Assembly: GCA_012965445.1 (NCBI GenBank)
Contig: DTSJ01000380.1
Location: forward strand, 1 to 8,060
Source: Candidatus Hydrogenedentota bacterium
GTDB lineage: Bacteria; Hydrogenedentota; Hydrogenedentia; Hydrogenedentiales; GCA-2746185
Reading direction: 5' to 3'
Length of the DNA stretch: 8,060 nt
In this document: in pieces, positions 1-5,636 of the stretch
Layout: each line of letters opens with the position of its first letter
How positions within the stretch are numbered: the first letter of the stretch is position 1
Notes under the pieces: generated by a model
Database searches by the model: none
What the model was told of the DNA's origin: nothing
What the model saw: the letters and a program-made list of their open reading frames with translations, nothing else
Translations under genes and position numbers: made by a program

Positions 1-2
1 AC

Positions 3-659
3 AACGTATACCTCCGCGACGTGACGGAATTGATGGCGACGTTCTTCATGACCAAAGAAAATCTGGAAGCATTTACCGAAGACGCGGAAGTGATGACCGA
101 CGACCAGCCCTGGGCGGAGTTCCTCGCGCCAAAGATGATCTACTCTCGCAACACGAAGGATCTGTTTGTTGCGCTCGAAGAATATCGGCAAAGTCCGCTC
201 GAAATCGTTCACACAGAAGACGAACCGGAAAGGGCTGCCGTCGAGGAATCGATTCGCCTTCGCCATGCCGCACACATGCAGGACCTTCAGGGGCTGAAGG
301 TGTACTACGGGGACCTCATAATGGCGACGCCCGAGGCCGAATTTCGTAAATCGCTCGAAATCGACCCGAACGACTACAATGCGCAGTATTACATCTCCGA
401 GGTTCTCGTGAACAAAGGCAAAATCTTCCTGCGCTGGGGAGACAAGATGGACGAGGTCTTTGAACTGCTCCTCGAAGCCCGCTACGTTGCTCCCTACCGT
501 CAGGATGTTCACAAAGTGCTCGGCGACGCCTATTTCGAAGTGGGGGACTTCGAATCCGCAAAACTCAGCTATCGCGAGCATATCCGACTCGGCGGCACCG
601 ATCCCCACGCGAAAGAGCGCCTGAACGCCCCTGTTCCTCCCAAAAATGACCTCAAATGA
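3..659 (+). CDS. Spermidine-synthase-like protein with TPR tail, C-terminal part (5' end outside window)
   Basis: The frame is open from base 3, so the real start lies upstream; the GTG at 21 is probably internal. Numbering from that GTG, residues 26-34 read TDDQPWAEF, followed by LAPKMIY. This matches the 'NTDDrPxxEFxaP' segment that closes the aminopropyltransferase fold in spermidine-synthase-like proteins, including those fused to membrane transporter domains. It is followed by a helical tail (residues about 70-195) with TPR-like repeats, for example AEFRKSLEIDPNDYNAQYY and GDAYFEVGDFESAKLSYREH. The family transfers aminopropyl groups to putrescine, but many fused members have no proven substrate. 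The catalytic core is not in the window, so activity cannot be judged. It ends with TGA and has no convincing terminator. It is probably unrelated to the flgM-like gene that follows, which has its own promoter. It could also be read as a generic TPR protein. Confidence 0.62.
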   Translation, partial: NVYLRDVTELMATFFMTKENLEAFTEDAEVMTDDQPWAEFLAPKMIYSRNTKDLFVALEEYRQSPLEIVHTEDEPERAAVEESIRLRHAAHMQDLQGLKVYYGDLIMATPEAEFRKSLEIDPNDYNAQYYISEVLVNKGKIFLRWGDKMDEVFELLLEARYVAPYRQDVHKVLGDAYFEVGDFESAKLSYREHIRLGGTDPHAKERLNAPVPPKNDLK

Positions 660-673
660 CCCCCTTTTCGGGG

Positions 674-700
674 TTAAGTTTCCTCTTCATATGCCGATAG
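674..700 (+). promoter_or_regulatory. Sigma-28 (FliA) type promoter of the flgM-like gene
   Basis: The -35 element TTAAGTTT (674-681) and the -10 element GCCGATAG (693-700) are separated by exactly 11 bases. The enterobacterial sigma-28 consensus is TAAAGTTT-N11-GCCGATAA, so each element matches 7 of 8 positions with ideal spacing. The expected transcription start is near 707, giving a leader of about 130 nt before the ATG at 837. The next gene downstream encodes a FlgM-like inhibitor of sigma-28, so promoter and product support each other. Confidence 0.78.
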
Positions 701-731
701 ATCTGATCGTAGAGAATAAAAAACGGACCCA

Positions 732-800
732 TAACTCCCGGGGACTAGGACCTCGGACCAGAGTTAAGTCCATAACTAGAAACCAGTTACACGCTGGTTT
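732..800 (+). promoter_or_regulatory. Structured 5' leader of the flgM-like gene (two hairpins)
   Basis: Within the predicted leader, TAACTC (732-737) pairs with GAGTTA (761-766). An inner stem, 738-743 with 751-756 (one G-U pair), closes a 7-nt loop, and ACCA (757-760) bulges out. A second hairpin has AAACCAG (780-786) pairing with CTGGTTT (794-800) around a 7-nt loop. Neither is followed by a long T tract, so these do not look like terminators. No known riboswitch class is recognised. The pairing is seen directly; a regulatory role is inference. Confidence 0.45.
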
Positions 801-836
801 TCCAATCTCAAGGATGAGAGACGAAGGGAGTTTGTT

Positions 837-1133
837 ATGATTGGTATACAAGGATTCGGATCAGTTCCCAAGCCCTCCGGCCCGAAACAAGGCCCCGGCC
901 AAGCGAAAGAGCCCGAAAAATCAGGATATTCTGCATCATCGGACGGTGTCGAGTTTAGCCCCGAGGCAGAAGATGCATCCGCAGCGAGCAGCGTTCTCAA
1001 CGAGATTTCCACCACCAGCGACGTCCGCAATGAGCGTGTTCAGCAGGCTAAAGAGAGTATCGAGAAAGGAACCTACAGGGTTCAGGATGTTGTGCGGCAA
1101 GTGGCTTCAAGGCTGTCGAAGTTCGTGTTGTAA
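837..1133 (+). CDS. flgM: FlgM-like anti-sigma-28 factor
   Basis: This 98-residue protein has the usual FlgM size and layout. The N-terminal half (about residues 1-45) is rich in Gly, Pro, Ser and Lys and looks disordered. It is followed by DGVEFSPEAE, resembling the 'v.lS..a' segment of FlgM, and then a helical C-terminal region (about 62-95) containing DVRNERVQQAKESIEKGTY, matching the family pattern 'R.erV..lk.aI..G.Y.v'. FlgM binds sigma-28 in the cytoplasm and blocks late flagellar gene transcription until the hook is finished and FlgM is exported. The start is clear: ATG at 837 with an AGGGAG ribosome site about 7 nt upstream. The gene ends TAATAA. It stands alone, with its own sigma-28 promoter and terminator, so autoregulation is likely. 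The match is weaker in the N-terminal half, as is usual for this family. No other flagellar gene is in the window. Confidence 0.72.
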   Translation: MIGIQGFGSVPKPSGPKQGPGQAKEPEKSGYSASSDGVEFSPEAEDASAASSVLNEISTTSDVRNERVQQAKESIEKGTYRVQDVVRQVASRLSKFVL

Positions 1134-1174
1134 TAAATCCGTATATAACTTGCGCTACGGCGTGGGTTTATAAG

Positions 1175-1206
1175 AGGGGCGTGGACGGATCCGCGCCCCT
1201 TTTTTT
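1175..1206 (+). terminator. Rho-independent terminator after the flgM-like gene
   Basis: An 11-bp stem (1175-1185 with 1190-1200, including one T-G pair) encloses the loop CGGA and is followed by a run of seven T (1200-1206). It lies 41 bases past the flgM-like stop codon and 2 bases before the end of the convergent lexA gene. Read on the minus strand, the hairpin has no T tract, so it is mainly a plus-strand terminator. Confidence 0.88.
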
Positions 1207-1208
1207 GT

Positions 1209-1823
1209 CTAAAACGACCGCTGCAGCCCTACTACCACGCCCTGAATGTGCAAATCGTGTATGGAGACGTTTATGGGTTCCATCGACGAATTCGCCGGAT
1301 GCAGTTCCACCTGATCACCCTTTGGAAAAAAGTGTTTGACCGTTGCGTCGCCGTCGACCAGCGCAACAACGACTTCCCCATTTTTAGGGAGTCTGGTTTG
1401 GTCAACCACCACCACGTCCCCGTCCAGAATCCCGTCCTCGATCATACTGTCCCCGCATATGCGCAGGCAGTACGACCCCGTATTCGCCATTTCACTCGAT
1501 ACCGCCACATAGCTCTCGATGTTCTCCTCGGCAAGAATCGGGTTACCGGCGGCGACCTCGCCCACCAACGGAACCATGGCTGATTCATGCTGATACAGGC
1601 CCGCAGCGGCCTTTGGCGTGACATGAATCCCCCGCGCCTTTGAGCTGCGCTCGATATAGCCCTTCTTGTCCAGAGCCAGGAGATGATCGTTGACCCCGTT
1701 CGTGGATGAGATTCCGAATTCTTGCCCGATTTCGGCGATGGTAGGCGGGTATCCCACGTCTCGAATACTTTCAATGATGAATCGGAGAATGGTTTCCTGC
1801 CGTTTGGTCAGCCCCTTGGCCAT
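1209..1823 (-). CDS. lexA: LexA repressor (SOS regulator, self-cleaving)
   Basis: This 204-residue protein is full length for LexA. Residues 1-70 form the winged helix-turn-helix: LTKRQETILRFI, then PPTIAEIGQEFGISSTNGV as recognition region and a wing ending in RGI. The C-terminal S24 peptidase-like domain has every key feature: the Ala92-Gly93 cleavage bond in EVAAGNP, the nucleophile Ser126 in GDSM, and the general base Lys163 in ATVKH. The Ser-Lys spacing of 37 residues equals that of E. coli (Ser119, Lys156). LexA represses DNA-damage genes and is cleaved when RecA filaments form on single-stranded DNA. AAGGAG lies 7 nt before the ATG. The gene has its own strong promoter and a palindrome at the predicted start point, consistent with autorepression. 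No other recognisable SOS gene is adjacent. Confidence 0.97.
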   Translation of the reverse strand: MAKGLTKRQETILRFIIESIRDVGYPPTIAEIGQEFGISSTNGVNDHLLALDKKGYIERSSKARGIHVTPKAAAGLYQHESAMVPLVGEVAAGNPILAEENIESYVAVSSEMANTGSYCLRICGDSMIEDGILDGDVVVVDQTRLPKNGEVVVALVDGDATVKHFFPKGDQVELHPANSSMEPINVSIHDLHIQGVVVGLQRSF

Positions 1824-1854
1824 GTCGGTGCTCCTTACACTGAATTTTTGTACT

Positions 1855-1870
1855 CTGAATTACTTTTCAG
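1855..1870 (-). promoter_or_regulatory. Candidate LexA operator at the lexA start point
   Basis: CTGAA-N6-TTCAG is a perfect 5+5 inverted repeat, 16 bp in total. It overlaps the expected transcription start (about 1868) of the lexA promoter. Position and total length are as expected for a LexA self-operator, and the E. coli box is also 16 bp (CTGT-N8-ACAG), but the half-site here is CTGAA. A further CTGAAT lies at 1840-1845, 15 bp away. LexA binding is inferred from position only. Confidence 0.55.
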
Positions 1871-1874
1871 TTAA

Positions 1875-1903
1875 ATTAGAACACGTTTCCGGACAGTTGT
1901 CAA
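1875..1903 (-). promoter_or_regulatory. lexA promoter (housekeeping sigma type)
   Basis: Read on the minus strand, TTGACA (1898-1903, a perfect -35) is followed by a 17-base spacer and TCTAAT (1875-1880, 5 of 6 to TATAAT). The start point is expected near 1868, about 45 nt before the lexA ATG. The -35 box directly follows the T tract of the sodC terminator. Confidence 0.78.
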
Positions 1904-1904
1904 C

Positions 1905-1945
1905 AAAAAACCGCGCTTTCGCCCGTTTTCGGGCGAAAGCGCGGT
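1905..1945 (-). terminator. Rho-independent terminator of sodC
   Basis: A perfect 16-bp stem (1910-1925 with 1930-1945) encloses a 4-base loop. On the minus strand it is followed by six T (1910-1905). It begins about 20 bases after the sodC stop codon and ends just before the lexA -35 box, so it separates the two transcripts. Confidence 0.92.
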
Positions 1946-1967
1946 AGTTTTGCTCTACTTTTACGGA

Positions 1968-2525
1968 CTATTCTGTCTTGGCGATTCCGATGACGCCGAC
2001 TGCAAGTCGCGCACCCGCAGCGCCAGTGGGCTGGCTTTTCATATCGTCCGTGCCGGCATGGATGGTGATTCCACGGCTCAGAATCGTGTGCTCGCCGTGA
2101 ATCTGTACGACCTTATCAAGGCGCTTGTACATGGCGTGGCCATTCGCGTCGGATTCGAGGTTTCCGAGGTCGCCGACGTGGCGTTTTTCGCTCGTAGGCC
2201 CGGCATGGTCGTGTCCAGCGGGATTGAAGTGGCCGCCGGTTGATTTGCCGTCAGACGAGGAAATATCGCCGAATTCATGGATGTGGAAACCGTGTTTACT
2301 GTTGGGTTTAAGGCCGTTGACGTGTGCTTCGATGAGTACGCCGTCTTTCGTCTGCGTAAATGTGACTTTACCGGTCACGTTATTGCCTTCGGTGGATATC
2401 AACACGCATACGGCCTTGGTCAGACCTGCCGTTTTGTCCGTACCCTCGTGATGGTCGGCGTAACTGGTGAAAGACATCGCCAGCGCGACCAGACCCATTG
2501 TAATTCCCTGTAATTGCCTTCTCAT
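1968..2525 (-). CDS. sodC: Periplasmic Cu/Zn superoxide dismutase
   Basis: This 185-residue protein converts superoxide to oxygen and hydrogen peroxide. Residues 1-23 are a Sec signal peptide (basic start, hydrophobic core, likely cleavage after SYA), so it acts in the periplasm. All metal ligands can be placed against human SOD1: copper His81, His83, His99 and His156; zinc His99, His107, His116 and Asp119. The active-site guide Arg is Arg173. Signatures include GFHIHEFGD, GGHFNP, RHVGDLGN and GARLAVGVIG. The two cysteines of the usual subunit disulfide are missing: there is none in the GDISSSDG loop, and Val176 replaces the Cys of ARLACGVIG. The only Cys in the mature protein is Cys40. AAGGAG lies 7 nt before the ATG. 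The gene is monocistronic, with its own promoter and a strong terminator. Confidence 0.95.
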   Translation of the reverse strand: MRRQLQGITMGLVALAMSFTSYADHHEGTDKTAGLTKAVCVLISTEGNNVTGKVTFTQTKDGVLIEAHVNGLKPNSKHGFHIHEFGDISSSDGKSTGGHFNPAGHDHAGPTSEKRHVGDLGNLESDANGHAMYKRLDKVVQIHGEHTILSRGITIHAGTDDMKSQPTGAAGARLAVGVIGIAKTE

Positions 2526-2591
2526 TATCCTGCTCCTTCTCGGTTTATCCGCGCAATCGCCCGGTAATATCAGCTAACAACTGTACCCGCT

Positions 2592-2620
2592 ATTGTATTC
2601 ACAATCAAGCAGAATATCCA
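2592..2620 (-). promoter_or_regulatory. Possible sodC promoter with overlapping palindrome
   Basis: On the minus strand, TGGATA (2615-2620, 4 of 6 to the -35 consensus) is followed by 17 bases and TACAAT (2592-2597, 5 of 6 to TATAAT), which would start transcription near 2585, about 60 nt before the sodC ATG. An inverted repeat ATTGT-ATTC-ACAAT (2592-2605) overlaps the -10 box and could be an operator. The rest of the 183-bp gap to the divergent gene shows nothing else I can support. Confidence 0.4.
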
Positions 2621-2698
2621 GTATACAAGTCAGGGGGTTCGCCATATTCGAAAATGTCGGGTACAATTGAATGCCTATCCGAAATCAACCAGATATTC

Positions 2699-2702
2699 GG
2701 AG
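2699..2702 (+). promoter_or_regulatory. Ribosome binding site that decides the start of the 2709 gene
   Basis: GGAG lies 6 nt before the ATG at 2709 and only 3 nt before the ATG at 2706. The in-frame TTG at 2667 has no purine-rich sequence in front of it. This favours 2709 over the longer reading. Confidence 0.5.
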
Positions 2703-2708
2703 CCGATG

Positions 2709-3455
2709 ATGACTACTGTAATGGAAGATACCCTTCAACTGGACGAGGAATCGATTGACCCGGAAATGCTGTCGATGCCGGTATTGACCCGTGAAATCGG
2801 GTTGCAGCAGCGCCCTAACTGGCTGTTGGTAAAGATGATGAATGCCCTGGAACAGAAGCGTCAGGGAAAAGGTCTCGGATGGTCGCGTGCCTGGAACAAG
2901 TACAGTATGAATACCTTCCGGACGCATATTTGCAAACCAATGGAAGATGCAAGCTACGTCGCCCCCGCCGAAGATTTCCTGGCACAGCGGATGGATCAGA
3001 TTGATGAGCCGTATCGCTCCTTTGTAAAAGATTTAGTAAGCGATCCAGACCGTATGGTGTTTACTTTCTACCACAACGCCGAGTATGACGGGGTGCAGTA
3101 TGAAGGCATCACGTTCTCTATGGGGCGCAAGCGTAGGGACGACCGGACGAAACGCGACCGGATTGATATCGTGCTGGAAGACCGTCGCGTCAATGGCGCG
3201 GTTGACGGTAAAATCGATCGCGTTCGTATCTATGTGTGTCCCTGGGAAACGTATCAGGAAAAAGTGTGTCAACTGATCGAGATGGAACCGGACAACCCAA
3301 GCTGGGACACCGCGCAGCCTTTCTACGATCATCTGGTCAAGTATTATCACGGTTGGAAGGGCGAAGATGATCGGCAGTGGAGCCACTGGTCGGTGCGTTT
3401 CATCGACTACTTTGGCCCGCGGAGTTTTATACCCAAAGAAAGTTCGTTTACTTAG
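2709..3455 (+). CDS. Unrecognised soluble protein, 248 residues
   Basis: I do not recognise this family. The frame extends back to a TTG at 2667 (262 residues), but the ATG at 2709 is preferred because of its ribosome site. There is no signal peptide or membrane segment, so it is probably cytoplasmic. From the 2709 start, residues 1-30 are acidic and Met-rich. Residues 35-105 look helical. Residues 115-180 look beta-rich (MVFTFYHNAEYDGVQYEGI ... DRIDIVLEDRR ... DRVRIYVCPW) with a charged basic loop GRKRRDDRTKRDR at about 139-151. The end is aromatic (YYHGW, QWSHWSVRFIDYFG). There are no catalytic or metal motifs I can name. Coherent composition and tight convergence with the next gene (6 bp) support a real gene. 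It is divergent from sodC, but no functional link is shown. Confidence 0.8.
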   Translation: MTTVMEDTLQLDEESIDPEMLSMPVLTREIGLQQRPNWLLVKMMNALEQKRQGKGLGWSRAWNKYSMNTFRTHICKPMEDASYVAPAEDFLAQRMDQIDEPYRSFVKDLVSDPDRMVFTFYHNAEYDGVQYEGITFSMGRKRRDDRTKRDRIDIVLEDRRVNGAVDGKIDRVRIYVCPWETYQEKVCQLIEMEPDNPSWDTAQPFYDHLVKYYHGWKGEDDRQWSHWSVRFIDYFGPRSFIPKESSFT

Positions 3456-3461
3456 AGCACT

Positions 3462-4274
3462 TTAGACAAACTGCTGCATATATTCGAAGCTCTGACCTGC
3501 AATCCCGACGCAGCCCCATTTAAAATCGAAGACCTCTACCGACACGTACTCGTCAAACTCGATTTCCTTGAGTGCTTCGAAAATGGGGGCGAAGTCCACA
3601 TCGCCGAAGCCGGGGCCTTTCAGGTTCACATCGTTCGCGTGATAGTGCTTTAGATATTTCGCATATTTCTTTATGGTTTCCGCGCGCCCCAGCGGCTCAT
3701 CGACCATGGCTTTCGTATCCAGAATCAGCTGAAAATTCGGATGGTCGATCGATTCAACGAGTTCAACCGTTTGTTCTGCGGTATGGCAAAAATTTGTCTC
3801 TTCCGTCGATAGCTGCTCCATGCAGAATACAATGCCGTACTCTGCCAGCTTCGGGAGGATTTGCTCGAACACTCCGCGGGCATTTCCAAACGCTTCTTCG
3901 TAGGCTTGACCGTCAGCAATATTGCGCTGATTCGGCGACCCGAAAATCATCCGCGTCCCGCCAAGCTCGCCGCAGCAGTCGACCAGATCCTTCAAGTATT
4001 GGACCGTATGGTCTCGCACCGATTTGTCATCGGCCGTGATATGCATCCCATCCGGGCCCACTAGAAGCCAATGCAGACCGATGATCTCGACATCGCTTTC
4101 CTTTGCCCGTGCGACAATCTCCTTGCGCGTTTCGGCAGAGATATCGGCGACATTGCCGGCAAATGTAAATGGGGCAATTTCGACGCCGTCGTAGCCGACA
4201 TCCTTGACGTAGTCACACATGCGCGCAAAGTCGTTCCATTCCTGAAATATCTCGTTGCAGATACCGAATTTCAT
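3462..4274 (-). CDS. Sugar isomerase/epimerase-type TIM-barrel protein
   Basis: This 270-residue protein has the usual length for the xylose-isomerase-like / AP-endonuclease-2 superfamily, which includes D-tagatose 3-epimerase, hydroxypyruvate isomerase and inositol-pathway IolE-type enzymes. The N-terminus MKFGICNEIF and the segment GYDGVEIAPF are the first strands of the barrel. The four metal ligands expected in the family can be placed: Glu153 (CMEQL), Asp186 (LILDTKAM), His212 (YHANDVN) and Glu247 (VSVEVFDF). It probably interconverts a keto-sugar or sugar-derived acid in the cytoplasm, but the substrate cannot be read from sequence. An AGGAAA site lies 8 nt before the ATG. It lies downstream of a Gfo/Idh/MocA dehydrogenase on the same strand, a common partnership in sugar and inositol catabolism, but a 215-bp gap with an inverted-repeat element separates them. 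Confidence 0.9.
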   Translation of the reverse strand: MKFGICNEIFQEWNDFARMCDYVKDVGYDGVEIAPFTFAGNVADISAETRKEIVARAKESDVEIIGLHWLLVGPDGMHITADDKSVRDHTVQYLKDLVDCCGELGGTRMIFGSPNQRNIADGQAYEEAFGNARGVFEQILPKLAEYGIVFCMEQLSTEETNFCHTAEQTVELVESIDHPNFQLILDTKAMVDEPLGRAETIKKYAKYLKHYHANDVNLKGPGFGDVDFAPIFEALKEIEFDEYVSVEVFDFKWGCVGIAGQSFEYMQQFV

Positions 4275-4313
4275 GATTTGTGTTTCCTGGTTTTTCGTTT
4301 TTTAAAAAATACT

Positions 4314-4475
4314 TAACGCAAAGGCGCGAAGACGCAGAGAGCCTAGTGCTAGTTGGTGAAGTCTTTGGTGTGAGAGATTCCGAGTCAAGCTGAGATTGAC
4401 TCGACGAGTGATTTCGGATACCTCATTATTGAAGTCCCTATAGATCTATTGTTATTTCCAATCCTCTTTGCGTTA
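4314..4475. repeat. 162-bp MITE-like inverted-repeat element in an intergenic gap
   Basis: TAACGCAAAG (4314-4323) and CTTTGCGTTA (4466-4475) are perfect 10-bp terminal inverted repeats. Near the centre, CGAGTCAA (4381-4388) and TTGACTCG (4396-4403) form an 8-bp hairpin with a 7-nt loop, its centre within about 3 bases of the element's midpoint. There is no ORF inside and no clear target-site duplication. The left flank is a TTTTTTAAAAAA tract (4298-4309). The left end continues as GGCGCGAAGACGCAGAG, a style of 'AACGCAAAG...CGCAGAG' sequence I recall as recurring between genes in many environmental bacteria. Mobility is inferred. The element fills most of the 215-bp gap between the two sugar-metabolism genes. 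Confidence 0.55.
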
Positions 4476-4489
4476 GGCAGTTTCGGTTT

Positions 4490-5536
4490 TTACATTGTTA
4501 CCGCGCGGCCTGTGCGTGCGGATTTGTAGATGGCTTCTAGTAGTGCGATTGCGCGGCGGCCTTCTTTACCGGGTACCATGTTGCTTTTCTTGCCTTGGAT
4601 GGCTTTTGCGAAGTCTTCGATTTGGAGTTGGTGTCCGCCGATTTTGAGTGCGGCGAGTGGGTCGCCTGCGCCGGAGCCGAGGACGGATTCTTCGTTCAGC
4701 GCAGCTTGTATTTTTTTGTCTACAGGCTTCTTTTTCTTGAATTCCCACGTGCAGATCTTGCCTTCCTCCATGACGACCGTGCCTTCCGAGCCGTGTACTT
4801 CGACACGAGCCGGATGGCCGTGCCAGATGGCGGTCGAACCTTCGATGACACCCTTAGCGCCGTTCTTGAACTCCAGGATTACCGCAGCGACATCTTCAAC
4901 TTCGATACCGTCATGCGCTACGGTACCCGTCACGGCACGTACCTTTTCCACGTCGCCCATATACCACAGCAGCATGTCGATTTGATGGATCCCCTGGTTC
5001 ATCAACGCGCCACCGCCGTCCAGTTTCCACGTCCCGCGCCAGGCACCCGAATCGTAGTACTCCTGTGATCTATACCATTTGATGTAAGCATCGCCGAGTA
5101 CGAGCTGCCCGAATCGACCTTGGTCGAGAGCCTTGCGAATATGGAGTGCGTCTTCCGTAAACCGGTTTTGGAATATACAGCCCAGAAGAACCCCTGCTTT
5201 GTCCGCGGCGTTGATGATGCGGTCAACCTTTTTCGTCGTGATCTCGAGTGGCTTCTCCGAGAGGATGTGTTTACCCGCTTTCGCGACCTTTTCCGCCAGT
5301 TCCGAACGCAGCCCTGAAGGTACACAGAGCGAGACGGCGTGGACATCGTCGCAGGCAAGCATCTCATCGATATCTTCATACGGGCGACCACCGTGTTCCT
5401 TCGCAAATTTCTTCGCCCGACCCGGTATCAGATCACAGACCGAGATGAGTTCCGTATTTCTGGTCGCGGCGATGCTTTGCGCATGCACCGGAGCAATATT
5501 TCCCAGCCCAATTATGCCGAATCCTACTTTTCCCAC
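4490..5536 (-). CDS. Gfo/Idh/MocA family NAD(P)-dependent oxidoreductase
   Basis: This 348-residue protein has the normal family length. The Rossmann fold begins at the N-terminus with GIIGLGNIAPVH (GxGxxA at residues 10-15). The family EKP motif is at 94-96 (HILSEKPLE), where the Lys is usually catalytic. The C-terminal alpha/beta domain carries LDGGGALMNQGIHQIDMLLW, with the conserved His184 and Asp187. Members oxidise or reduce sugars, inositols or sugar nucleotides in the cytoplasm; the substrate here is unknown. The frame stays open 66 codons further upstream (to 5734), but GTG at 5536 is preferred because it has a GGAG site 7 nt upstream and starts directly before the Rossmann strand, while the extra residues resemble no domain. 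It probably works with the downstream TIM-barrel isomerase. No promoter was convincing; ATCATA at 5571-5576 (minus TATGAT) is a weak -10 candidate. Confidence 0.92.
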   Translation of the reverse strand: MGKVGFGIIGLGNIAPVHAQSIAATRNTELISVCDLIPGRAKKFAKEHGGRPYEDIDEMLACDDVHAVSLCVPSGLRSELAEKVAKAGKHILSEKPLEITTKKVDRIINAADKAGVLLGCIFQNRFTEDALHIRKALDQGRFGQLVLGDAYIKWYRSQEYYDSGAWRGTWKLDGGGALMNQGIHQIDMLLWYMGDVEKVRAVTGTVAHDGIEVEDVAAVILEFKNGAKGVIEGSTAIWHGHPARVEVHGSEGTVVMEEGKICTWEFKKKKPVDKKIQAALNEESVLGSGAGDPLAALKIGGHQLQIEDFAKAIQGKKSNMVPGKEGRRAIALLEAIYKSARTGRAVTM

Positions 5537-5543
5537 GATGTTT

Positions 5544-5547
5544 CTCC
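5544..5547 (-). promoter_or_regulatory. Ribosome binding site fixing the GTG start at 5536
   Basis: GGAG on the minus strand lies 7 nt before the GTG that opens the Gfo/Idh/MocA Rossmann fold. Longer in-frame starts lack comparable sites. A short palindrome, TTGAT-A-ATCAA (5553-5563), lies just upstream in the leader. Confidence 0.6.
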
Positions 5548-5636
5548 GGTGGTTGATAATCAAGAACGGGATCATACCGTATTTCATCCGAAAGTTGATA
5601 GGAAAATGGTCGGGGCATGTGAAGCTCCAACCGATT

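Noticed and set aside
283..301. Perfect 8-bp inverted repeat ACCTTCAG-GGG-CTGAAGGT containing the same CTGAA core as the lexA palindrome.
   Set aside because: It lies inside a coding region with a 3-base centre instead of the 6-base spacing, and is likely chance in codon context.
659..674. C-rich/G-rich hairpin just after the first gene's stop as a terminator.
   Set aside because: Only about 5 bp of stem, no T tract, and it overlaps the -35 element of the sigma-28 promoter.
646..840. A 64-codon frame whose TGA overlaps the flgM ATG (ATGA), suggesting a coupled small gene.
   Set aside because: It runs through the sigma-28 promoter and both leader hairpins, starts inside the preceding gene, and its product has no recognisable or gene-like composition.
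841..1173. Alternative plus-strand frame overlapping the flgM-like gene.
   Set aside because: Shadow frame: the 837 frame has the ribosome site and the FlgM family pattern, while this one is Arg/Ser/Pro-rich noise.
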